Source of the DNA: Climacium dendroides
Lineage: Eukaryota; Streptophyta; Bryopsida; Hypnales; Climaciaceae
DNA length: 64,000 nucleotides
NCBI GenBank assembly: GCA_950106755.1
Contig: OX467091.1
Span: 26,801,538-26,865,537, forward strand
Reading direction: 5' to 3'
Part shown: one piece after another, positions 44,065-53,808 of the stretch
Layout: each line of letters opens with the position of its first letter
Position numbering within the stretch: the stretch's first letter is position 1
Translations under genes and position numbers: made by a program
The notes under the pieces: model-generated
What the model saw: the letters and a program-made list of their open reading frames with translations, nothing else
The model's database searches: none
Told to the model about the DNA's origin: nothing

Positions 44065-46900
44065 CCTCCCCCAAACTTCCTTCTTCTAAGTTTCAAGGCC
44101 TATACACATAATTATTTGTTTTGAATCCTTGAACAATGGGCGGGTCAACATGGAAATCATCCATTTTGTCACCGTATGAATTGTTGGCTTAAAAAAATGA
44201 TAATGTTTTTATTGGAAGACGAACTATTGTAGGTGATATTTCCTTTCCATTCAAAGTTTGGAGGATGAATAGTTGCATTTTTGTCCTACACGAAGACATT
44301 TTTGTCATTCATCGACTTGTCAATGGACTTGGCGTTATGTATAGTCTAGGGAATGTAAGGAAACTTCATCCAATTAAGTTTTTGTTGGGTCCTATTTTTC
44401 AAAAAAGCAACATTTGATTTTGAAGAATTGACATCTCAACCCTTGAATGTAAGACCGATTATCATGGAAACTATACGACAAGGTTTATTGTCATTCATTG
44501 ACTAGGAGATGGCTTTGGAGTTGTTTAGGGATTAAGAATGGTAAAAAAAACACATGATGGGATAATTCATTCCTTCTAGACTTTTAAATTTAATGTAGAC
44601 TTTTTCTTACCACAAGAATCTACAAAAGAATTACATATCCATTGAGGCTTTCCGTATTTTGTAATTTAAACAAATTTGACTAGAATTTAATCAATACTAT
44701 TTCTAATTTGTTATATATCTAAGCCTCTAAATGACCAACGTGTTTTTTGAGCCTTTTGGAATTCATTGTACTAAGTTTCAAATGAATCATGCATCTTTAA
44801 AACTTATACATTGGAACACAATTCCAAAATTCCATACCGTATTACAAGCTTACGATACATTTGCGACATTGCATATACTAAAATTTTATATGAAATAAAA
44901 AGTTTAGTAAATTTTGCTAAACTTCTAAAGTATTGTCATGAATAAAAGAATAATTAGATAATAAACTATTTGGTTTTTACAATTTGAATTCTTTTGGCAA
45001 TAATAAAGAAGTAACTGTTACAATTCAGATGATTCTAGTCCATAAAGGTCTAAACACCATTTTCTAAAGATTTAACATTTAAAAAGGTATGGAACAACCA
45101 TTAAATGAGATAAGAAATAAAATGAGGATTCGAAAATATTCTAAAGTTGAATTCATGATTCTAGTGTGAATAAATTTGGTGCCATTTGTTTGGTACTTCA
45201 CAACAAAACATTAAAATTAAGTATTCATTTTTTGTAGTTTAAAGAACTAGTATTTCTGAATTCATGAGTAGGATACTAGGAATTAGGGTCGAATGAGAAA
45301 AAAAATAAACTTCTCCATTTTTTGCACTTGACTCTCTTCATAAAAAGTCCATGATTGTTGTGCATTGATTTTAGTTTTTAAAGTACAACGTACCCTTGGC
45401 TTGTTTTACTTCTTCATTCCATGTTAAAATGATTAAGAATTAGTTCAATATAAAGATTATCATGACAAAATTATAAAGTATAGCACTGACTCTAAATTTT
45501 TTATACTAGTTAGAAGATATGCCTTAAGTTCATTCATACAGAACTTGCACTTTTTGAATAATTATGTGTTTTAAGTACACAAGATGTAATAAAAGAATTC
45601 TTAAAACTTGTAGAGTATAGTATTTTTTCATGATGATTATTTATGAGACATTGAAGTTCATCAAGTCTCTAAACCATGATGGAATTTATAATAATGATAG
45701 GTAGCAAGTGAATGCAAAGTCCATCATTCATTTCAATGTACTAACAAAGTAGTCCCATTTGAAGTTAATTATGCTTCAAATAATGGTTTGGGATGCCATG
45801 AAGGTGGACATGATGACTTTGTACAACATGGGTCTCTAAATTTTGTACGCTTCACATAATTACTAAGCTTTTAAAAATATGGTTGGTACTTTGTATAGTT
45901 CTGGTTCTTTTTTAAATATTTTTATGGATGTGCTTTTTATTTCTTTGTATCTTCATAAAGTTTTTTTAATTTTGTTTCATTGTAGTCATTCATAGGGTTG
46001 TGCAAACTTTATGTTTTTTCATCCAAATCACTCTAACTTTTAAAAGAAATTTAACAAAATTATATACTATACTAAACAATTATAATTCTTTCAAAATTAT
46101 TCAACAATTTAACTAGAACAATATTTTGTTGATCTCCTAGAGTTATTTTCTTTAAAATTTCAAAGCTTATGTGATTCTAATACTATAAAAACAACATAAT
46201 TACCTTCATTTTCTTTGGTTGCCAATGTGTTGTACAAGTCGAATAGTAAGAACTTAATGTGCTATTACGTAAATGAAAATTCCTTAGATTGTGTTAAAAC
46301 ATTCATGGAAAATAAAATATAACAATTACCGCATTTTATACAATTGAATGTTAAAAATTCAAAATCGTACATTGTTTTTTGTTTTCAAAACTGAAGCTGA
46401 AAGTTTTGTATACTTTTTATGAAATTAAATTGGAGATTCAAAAGTACCATGTAAGATTCTGGGTAATTTTGAACATATACAATCATTTAGAAGTACACAA
46501 AATGTAAATCATTATGTTTTATCGTCACGCTTTAATTTCAAAAATTTTAAGAAAAAAATTAATTTTAAATCAGAAACATCCTTCAATTTCTAGATATCAG
46601 AATTCCAAGTAAAAATATGAATTGTCAATATGATTTGTAAAATCAAAATTAATTCGTGAACATATTCGTGAACAAATTCAATAAACATTGAATTCGTGAA
46701 CACATAATTTACATTTGTTAAAGACTTTGTTGTTGTTGCACATTTTACGAGAAAAGGGGACTGCCAAAAATTCCCCAAACTCCAAATCCCCCTATTAAAA
46801 TCTTCATAACATCGGCTATGTGAGATTCCATTTCTATTCTTGAAAATCTCCTTCACATTCCACATGATTGTCATTATTTGCGGGATGAGAATGTCAACGA
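44065..46900. other. AT-rich gene-poor centre of element B
   Basis: Nearly 3 kb of AT-rich DNA without convincing reading frame, palindrome or known repeat. Confidence 0.5.
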
Positions 46901-48259
46901 CCCCTAATCCGAGGAGGTACTTCTCCCCTACGTCCTGAAAACCATGAAGAATTCAAATGCCGTTGTATTTCCCGCTCATATTCTCCCGCTAGTGTGTGCA
47001 TCGTCTCTCTTCCTCCAGCACCTCATTTCCTCTCTCGTGTTTTCCAGTTTCCCCTCCTCCGCGTCTTCTTGCAGACATTGCTACCGCACTGCCTTTGAAC
47101 TTATGTTTTTGCATTTCATTTGCAAGTTTATGTGACTAGATGGCTTAGTTTCGCACTGGTTGTCGTAAGTTCCTCTATTTCCCTTCTTCCGTTCTCACTG
47201 AATGCTAGATTCCTGCTCTTGCTCCTCAGTATTAAGCGAAGGTACATGGAGTCTTACGTAGTCCTCCGAGTCTTGGAGTATTCAAAATTCCGGTGTCCCA
47301 TCGCAAATGTTGTCCTCTGTATGTTATGTTCGAGAGTGAACAACCGACTTTCGCGCCGTAAATAATGGAACCATAAATTTGTCTATCACATACATGCATG
47401 GAGGTTATCCTCGGCTCAAGGATAATCACGACCATGCAAATATAATCACAATCATGCATAGAACATGATTGTTGGATCGATGGTCTCCTTGCATGTAGAT
47501 TATCCTCGACTCGAGGATAATCTCCAACATGCACGTAGATTATCCTCGGCTCGAGGATAACCTCCAACATACATGGAGGTTATCCTCGGCTCGAGGATAA
47601 CCTCCATCATGCATGGAGGTTATCCTCGGCTCGAGGATAACCTCCATCATGCATGGAGGTTATCCTCGGCTCGAGGATAATCTCCATCATGCATGGAGGT
47701 TATCCTCGGCTCGAGGATAATCTCCATCATGCATGGAGGTTATCCTCAAGCCGAGGATAATCTCCAACATGCATGGACATTATCCTCGAGCCGAGGATCT
47801 CCTCCATGCATGTTGGAGATTATCCTCGAGCCGAGGATCTCCTCCATGCATGTTGGAGATTATCCTCGAGCCGAAGATAATGTCCACCACATACATACAT
47901 GGAATGTCAATTATAACCATAGACATTCATTGACATTTGTGATTTGGTAGAGTTCATATACATAATCAGTGTATCACTGTAATGTCGTGTGTGGGAATAC
48001 ATAATATCTCTCAAGAGTGTTTGTAAGATGAAGTAATTAAAATCTGTTTTCTGGTTCTGTTTTTTAAATTCTTTACATTATTACTACTTTAGTCTTCGTG
48101 GATGGATTGTTATACATGATCACAAAATTGTTTACAATTTTACCCTCCAGTGGAGTTCGCTTTGCTCCTGGATTTGTCAATGAGTCCTACTTTTTTATTA
48201 TCCTCGACTCGAGGATATTCACAATAGTATTACTTAATTGGTGTTCTCTCACGCGCAGA
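46900..48259 (+). promoter_or_regulatory. Likely 5' region of the DUF7869 gene (leader exon and intron)
   Basis: After the AT-rich centre, a pyrimidine-rich stretch around 46,944-47,170 resembles a leader. A short frame MKNSNAVVFPAHILPLV is possible but unsupported. Array 2 and a single palindrome (48198-48218) lie in the presumed intron, which ends at TCTCTCACGCGCAG just before ATG 48260. Confidence 0.35.
47405..47882. repeat. Array 2: eleven palindromes in 40-bp units alternating with a second palindrome
   Basis: Copies begin at 47405, 47500, 47540, 47580, 47620, 47660, 47700, 47740, 47780, 47820 and 47860. Between them lies CCTCCATCATGCATGGAGG or a close relative, itself nearly palindromic. 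The centre triplet changes from GCT to AGC (reverse orientation) in the right-hand units. Confidence 0.92.
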
Positions 48260-51109
48260 ATGGATACTTCAGATGCCAACGAGTTTACAGTTCCAGTGCC
48301 AACTTTGCCACCGGGTGTCGCAGCCTGCGAGGGATTTCCTCGAGCTTCTTGGTATACCAAATGTGTCACACTCAGAAATGAAGAGGGGATAGAGGTGGCA
48401 AAAGGAATTTGTCATAGTGTTGATGCTGATCTCGTCATTGACATGGACGGAGAGCCACTCGGTGATGACCGCGTTGCAATACAAATTGCAGAGTCTCTGT
48501 GCGAGGAAGATGTTCCGTCGGAGTGGATGTGGTCCATGCACTCCTGGCACATTTCACGAGTCTTCCTTAATGGTGCCAGCTTATATGATCACGAGCAAAC
48601 GCATCTCTTCAATACTGTAGTCTCTTCAAGTGGTTCAAGGCATCGTGTTCGGACTGGAGTTCATTCATATGAAAGCTCATGTGAGAGGATTGAGCCTACC
48701 AATCTCCCAAAGAAAGAAGCTCTCCTCACTGAGCAAGCAATTGCTGATGTTTCTAGTATGAAGTGTTGCCAGAAGAATTGCTTGCAACCATTTCCATGTG
48801 GGCAGATTCAAGCCGTTCGGTCTCTACTTCATATTGACGGTGGAGTGTTCTGGCGCAAGTCACGTCTCCTTGACGTGCACAAGCAATCCCACAGTGATTC
48901 CAATGGAAGGGACATGATCACCTTGGCAAACCATGAAATTTGTTCGATGGCTTGGTGCGCCATCCATGGAGTATCAAAGGCTACCTTTTATAGATACAAG
49001 AAGATGGCAAAAGATGACCAAAAACCGGAGCATCATGGCAACCTTGGAATGAAAAAGCCTCGGACACACACTTTGCAAGCCACAGCAACTCTTCGATTAT
49101 TAGTGGAGAATGAAGCGGATTCAATGCCCCACAAATCGAGGACCCTTGAGTCCGGGGAGAAAGTCCCCTCCATGGTTCTACCGTCTGCATTTCGATGGAA
49201 GGACAAGTTGCCACAGATCAACAATGTCAATTCTTCACTTCAATTGCATCGTATTTCGGCTAGTGGATTGAGTAACATACGTCGTCAATCTTTTCCAGAG
49301 TATGCACCCAAGGCTAGAGGAGATAGTTTTGCTCGTTGTGGAACTTGCGATAGATATAGGCAACTCAAGAGTGCTTGCACTCCACGTTCACGAGCGCAAG
49401 ACGTGTGGTCAAACAAATTGAGAGTGCATCTATCAGGACAGAAGGCGCATAGGGACTTGTATTATGGAAACCGCTCAATGTCTGAGATGTATCCTGACAA
49501 GGTTCTCACTATAATCCATGACAAGATGGATCACTCCAAGACTGCTTCCCCTCATTACTCTCACAAGAGTAAGGGGAATGATTCTTTCATGAAGATGCCT
49601 ATCGCTGTTACAGGCATGATTGCTCATGGTCATGGAGATGTGCGATATGCGCACTATGGATTGGACATCTTCCCAACAGACTCCAACCATACTATTGGAT
49701 CCATTGCAAAATTATTGCGAGATCTAGAGTCACAACCGAAGCATTCATCTCGTCAATTGTTTGTAGGAAGAGAGCGTTCTGAACTGACAGAGGCTTTGTT
49801 AATAGGCTCAGAGATTTGTATGGACTCCCTCGGGTCCCCCCCTGAAGTGTTGGTGGAAGCTCAACCTCTTCCTCCAACATTCACTCTTCAGCTTGACAAT
49901 GCTTCTGGCGACAACAAGAATCGGTGGGTTTTTGCATTCTGTTCTCTCCTTGTCTATAGAGCTATTTTTCGAGAAATATACATCAATTTCCTCATTGTTG
50001 GACACACTCATGAAGACATTGATGCTCTATTTGGTCGTTGGAGCACCAAATTGAAGACGAATGACTACCCTACACTTCCAAGGTTGATGAAGTCTTTCAT
50101 GGATTGCGAAACACAACCCGTGATTCCTCATCTCATCGAGGAGGTTCCTGATTTTAAGCGATTTGTGGACGGGTATTTACATACAGGCGATGATTCTCTA
50201 CAGGGTCATTCTCAAGCGCAACAGTTCAAGTTCTATAAAGATTCCAATGGGTGGCCATTGATGCAGTACAAAATACTATGTACTGATGTTGATTGGTTGC
50301 CGAGAGAGGGTGGGGGAATTTGCTTGTGGAAGGAGACAATAGAGGGGCACCCTAAAGTCCCAAGGGGTAGTCCTTTACCTTTGACACCCCAACAAATGCG
50401 TTGCTTTGATGAGATTTGCAAGGGTTTAGATGGATACATTGCATTGTGGGGGGCAATGGGAAATCAAGACTTATCTGGTGAGTTTAGGAGGAAGAATGAG
50501 CCGGTGCGGAAATATTGGGAGGGTGTGAGAAGTGCTCTCAATGCTCCACTTGTGGTGCATGAGACATTGCGGAATGGATTTTGGCCAAATTCTCGAATTA
50601 CCGATGAGGTGGAAGACCAATACCTAGATGATGGCACAATGCATGAGGAGTTTGCAGAAGATGAACCTTTTGTTGGTCGCAGGCGTGATCGTCCACCTCC
50701 TTCATTTCGTGTTGGCCGCGATGTATATGCAGGTTACTTAGTTGCTGTGCGACCCGCTGATGGTGACCTCCGTCCATTTTGGCTTGCTCGGGCTCTATCA
50801 AATCCTAATCCAGATCCAGGGCATGTCAATTCTATTCAACTTCAATATTGGACACCTACGTCTTTTCATCACACCAATGAAGAAATATATGCTAGGTGGG
50901 ACACAAAACAAGGGAATTCTTGGTGCGAGGATAAGGCTATCTCTCCGAGTTGGACGCATACAAACTGCATTATGACTGCTTGGAAGCCTCGTTTCAAAGA
51001 AGGCACTTCTGATCCAAGAGTTAGAATTCCCAAAACACAAATTGCTATCATCCAGTCATCAGTGGATGCATACGTATCTGGCGAAAGCAATAATGTATCT
51101 TCGGAGTGA
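48260..51109 (+). CDS. DUF7869-type element protein (about 949 aa), candidate transposase
   Basis: Long intact frame. The upstream in-frame ATG 48098 would add 54 residues read through a palindrome and a splice-acceptor-like CGCAG, so I prefer ATG 48260 (MDTSDANEF). Middle landmarks: Cys cluster CCQKNCLQPFPCG, then FARCGTCDRYRQLKSAC, both possible metal sites. Then LTIIHDKMDHSKT, LQLDNASGDNKNR, and FLIVGHTHEDIDALFGR, the signature of the DUF7869 family of plant and animal repeat proteins. The Asp/Glu/His residues in these last motifs look like an RNase-H-type catalytic core, which would make it the transposase; that is inference. The C-terminal third (GFWPNSRI, PSFRVGRDVYAGY) matches the fragment at 10817-11635. 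A degenerate palindrome overlaps its stop (about 51095-51115). Confidence 0.8.
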   Translation: MDTSDANEFTVPVPTLPPGVAACEGFPRASWYTKCVTLRNEEGIEVAKGICHSVDADLVIDMDGEPLGDDRVAIQIAESLCEEDVPSEWMWSMHSWHISRVFLNGASLYDHEQTHLFNTVVSSSGSRHRVRTGVHSYESSCERIEPTNLPKKEALLTEQAIADVSSMKCCQKNCLQPFPCGQIQAVRSLLHIDGGVFWRKSRLLDVHKQSHSDSNGRDMITLANHEICSMAWCAIHGVSKATFYRYKKMAKDDQKPEHHGNLGMKKPRTHTLQATATLRLLVENEADSMPHKSRTLESGEKVPSMVLPSAFRWKDKLPQINNVNSSLQLHRISASGLSNIRRQSFPEYAPKARGDSFARCGTCDRYRQLKSACTPRSRAQDVWSNKLRVHLSGQKAHRDLYYGNRSMSEMYPDKVLTIIHDKMDHSKTASPHYSHKSKGNDSFMKMPIAVTGMIAHGHGDVRYAHYGLDIFPTDSNHTIGSIAKLLRDLESQPKHSSRQLFVGRERSELTEALLIGSEICMDSLGSPPEVLVEAQPLPPTFTLQLDNASGDNKNRWVFAFCSLLVYRAIFREIYINFLIVGHTHEDIDALFGRWSTKLKTNDYPTLPRLMKSFMDCETQPVIPHLIEEVPDFKRFVDGYLHTGDDSLQGHSQAQQFKFYKDSNGWPLMQYKILCTDVDWLPREGGGICLWKETIEGHPKVPRGSPLPLTPQQMRCFDEICKGLDGYIALWGAMGNQDLSGEFRRKNEPVRKYWEGVRSALNAPLVVHETLRNGFWPNSRITDEVEDQYLDDGTMHEEFAEDEPFVGRRRDRPPPSFRVGRDVYAGYLVAVRPADGDLRPFWLARALSNPNPDPGHVNSIQLQYWTPTSFHHTNEEIYARWDTKQGNSWCEDKAISPSWTHTNCIMTAWKPRFKEGTSDPRVRIPKTQIAIIQSSVDAYVSGESNNVSSE

Positions 51110-51115
51110 AGATGA

Positions 51116-51889
51116 ATAGTTTGTAGGCATAGAAAGTCATTAGGAGTTCTGTGAGTTTGTAGGTTATTTTCTTAACTTTAGGAAGGATGAAAAAAAAATG
51201 GAAAAAAAGATTATAAAGAGTTGTAGAAGTTGATAGTTATTTTTAGATATGTCTCAAAAAAATATATATAATTGTTAGAAAAAATTAGATGGAGAAGATG
51301 AAATAGATTTACTTTTTTTATTCTTTTAGTTCATTGTTTTGATCTTTTTTATATTATTTTAGAATTTGATGTTATAGATGTTCTACAATATAATATATTT
51401 TTATTTTTATTTCTTGTATTGTATTGTGTATTTTGTAAATTCTTCATTGTAATTTCATTGTCTATGACATTTGTTTTGGAACACTAGGAGTACTAATGTT
51501 TTCTATACAAAGTTCTCTATCTAAGCATATGTTTAATTCTTTACTTTGACGATGTAGTTTTTGGTAAGGCTAGGTGTACAGATGTATTCTATCATGGATT
51601 ATTTCAAAATTCTCTACCTCACAATATGTCAAACTATTTACTTAGATATTTTAGTTTAGTACTTATTATAAATGGTTCAAGTTCAAGTCCAAAATCCCTC
51701 TTTTCAACGTCCTTCACTACTATTTTTTTCCCCCAATTTCATAAACTTGTAGAAATTCTTTATACTTCCAGCATTTTATAGTCTCGATTTATTGAATTGT
51801 CTCAATTTAATGAACTCTTCTATTCACTAAATTTAGGAAGATTATTAAAATGAGAATCCACATTGTCTCAATTTAATGAATATGGCCTT
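51116..51889. other. 3' region and right subterminal part of B
   Basis: T-rich 3' flank of the DUF7869 gene, then subterminal words TTGTCTCAATTTAATGAA near 51,800 repeated at the terminal repeat itself. No gene. Confidence 0.5.
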
Positions 51890-52796
51890 ACATGAGCAAA
51901 GGCAAGTCCAGTTAGCACCTACTTGTTCCATTTATACCATCAGCACGCACTTTTAAGCGCGGCGGAAGTAATCCAGTATGACACCGGAAAGGCGATTCTG
52001 TCATACGGACTATCTGGGGAGGAAGCGGAAGATTTGGACGAGTCGGAACTGGAAGAACTCCCCAAGGAACACTTGACCGATACGAGGAACAAGAAGAGGA
52101 ACCGGGGTCGCGATCTAAGCCATTGGCGATGGAGAGGGGGGAGCCAAGTAAAGGACCGGAAGTGGAAACTGAATCAGCACTTTTCAATGTTGGGTTCGAA
52201 TGGATACGCGAGGCTAAGGTACTCCACGACAGCCTAGCGGATCTGGTGATAGACACCGCGGAAGTTTTGAAGGTGGAACCGGATCAGATTGTGGAAGCCG
52301 TCAAGCAACTGCCCAAGGTAGAAGATCTAAAGAGAAGGGAGGACCGTATTCAAGAGTTGGAGGCGGAACGAAACCAACTCCAAGCCTGCTTGAATTGGAC
52401 GGAAGGGGAGATGGCAGCTTCGAAGGAGAAAGAGAAAGAGGCTCTCGCTCTTATCAAGAACCTATCCAAAGCAATCGACATCAAAGCCGACATCATCACA
52501 AAAGCGGCTTTCTTTGACTTGAAGATGATGTCGGAAGGCCACATCACCGGAACCAAGATAGTGACCATCCTCGTGGACTTCACTGCTAAGATAGAGTGAG
52601 TTTTGGGAGAGCTCCGGCAGTTGTTGGCGGCCATCGATCCGAATCAGGTGATGGATTTCTCCACCTTTCCGAAACTTCCTTTTGTCTCGGGTACTCTAGG
52701 GAGGCCGGTAGCGGATCGTGCAACTCGAATGGAGGGATTGAGGGGGATACTTACACTAGCTGAGCCTACTGCCAGCAAGATGCGGATGACGGAATG
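51890..52796 (+). pseudogene. Gag-like protein, element c copy, 3' part
   Basis: Resumes copy b homology right after element B: AKASPVSTYLFHLYHQHALLSAAEV, GLSGEEAEDLDESELEEL. A one-base frameshift near 52,102 moves the frame to MERGEPSKGPEVETES. It continues with LFNVGFEWIREAKV (Trp kept), KRREDRIQELEAERNQL and GHITGTKIVTILVDFTAKIE, then TGA at 52597 where b has CGA, then AAIDPNQVMDFSTFP and KMRMTE. Broken by element C. Confidence 0.75.
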
Positions 52797-53246
52797 TAAT
52801 TTTCATTAAAATGAGAGTATTCCACCGAAATGAGAGTTACAAAAGTCTAATTTCATTCAAAAACAGAGAAGAGAATTCCTCAAACAATATTCAAATCATA
52901 CAAGAATTAAAATCAGATGAACACAAGTAGGAATCAAATATCAGAACTACAAGGTAAACATTCATATTGACCTTTCACTTGTACACCATGAGTTATTCCA
53001 TACATCTCCAACTATGCTTGAGTAAGGCCAGTGACACTATATTACAGGCAACAAACTATAAAGGCCAGTAATGTAGTTCATTACATTGCACTGTGTACAC
53101 TGTAAAAGCTACGAGTGTGATTCACTCGAGCGCTGAGTTGTTTTGTAATATGAACATTGAGCTTTCATGAAGCATGAATATATGACTCTACACTATGAAC
53201 AAGTACTATACGTGTCATTTACTCTTGAGCTCCACAATTGCCTTCG

Positions 53247-53648
53247 TCATCTTCGGCCTATGGTTGTACTTGTTTGTAATCCATGAGCTTGGAAAGCCCT
53301 CAAACTTCCTTGAACATCTGAGGAAGGACCCATATCCTCACCATATAGTTTCCGCTGTATTGCTCTATCGCAAGGTGAGGAAGACATCGGTGTAGCAAAA
53401 ACATTGCTAGACTTCATGGGCGATGGAGAACATGATTTTGGACGATGTGGAGCTGAACCCGGGGGACTATCCACCACCCCATCATCAACGGGCTTTAGGG
53501 AGAAGTCCATTGTCGAATTTGCAGTGGCAGATGAACACATGAAGTTTTCTGTACTCAGAATTAGATTCTGCCCATAGTCGGAGAACAAGTCAGCTGATGC
53601 AGTGCACGGAAGACTGCTGTGCCGACCAGGAGAGGACGACGTTCCCAA
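53247..53648 (-). CDS. Giant-element SP-rich protein, C copy (short)
   Basis: About 133 aa (MGTSSSPGRHSSLPCTASAD). Close to copy A: ADLFSDYGQNLILSTENF against ADSILDYGQYVILSIGNF, then STMDFSLKPVDDGVVDSPP, CSPSPMKSSN, SSSPCDRAIQRKLYGED. It lacks the long tails of A and B, so it may be truncated. Confidence 0.5.
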   Translation of the reverse strand: MGTSSSPGRHSSLPCTASADLFSDYGQNLILSTENFMCSSATANSTMDFSLKPVDDGVVDSPPGSAPHRPKSCSPSPMKSSNVFATPMSSSPCDRAIQRKLYGEDMGPSSDVQGSLRAFQAHGLQTSTTIGRR

Positions 53649-53808
53649 ATTCTAAAAAGAAAAAAAGATTAGAACAATTCAAACAAAAACTGTAACTGTA
53701 ATTACATTTACAAGTAAATTCCAATAACAAATATGTAGTTTAGGAAGTCCTGGCCATCGAATGAGGTCGACCTGACCTAAATTGGAGAAAGAAGAAAATA
53801 TAGAAAGG

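Larger units (their letters stand above)
34433..51889. mobile_element. Giant TIR transposon B (17,457 bp), complete
   Basis: Perfect 27-bp terminal inverted repeats beginning AAGGCCATATTCATTAAATT, flanked by the 4-bp duplication ACAT (34429-34432 and 51890-51893). The host frame (element c gag-like gene) resumes exactly after the right copy. Subterminal words such as TTGTCTCAATTTAATGAA recur inside the right end (near 51,800). Minus-strand cluster: long multi-exon gene, HAD/FCP1-like gene, SP-rich gene. Plus-strand gene: DUF7869 protein. The gene-poor centre carries palindrome arrays, a minisatellite and a long inverted repeat. I cannot assign a known superfamily. Confidence 0.9.
33461..52796 (+). 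mobile_element. Gag-like element c, split by giant element B and broken by giant element C
   Basis: It starts TGGGAATCC at 33461, next to a broken element A exon. The leader has TATTTAAG near 33,748. Its gene starts at 33889, is cut at 34432 by element B and resumes at 51890. It is cut again at about 52796 by the left end of element C. Its 3' end is not in the window. Confidence 0.65.

Noticed and set aside
46944..47135. Small secreted protein gene (MKNSNAVVFPAH...)
   Set aside because: Pyrimidine-rich leader-like sequence with hydrophobic translation by composition; no support beyond an open frame.
42233..47882. CRISPR-like array from regularly spaced palindromes
   Set aside because: Spacers within each array are nearly identical to each other and the context is a eukaryotic transposon with introns. 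There are no cas genes.
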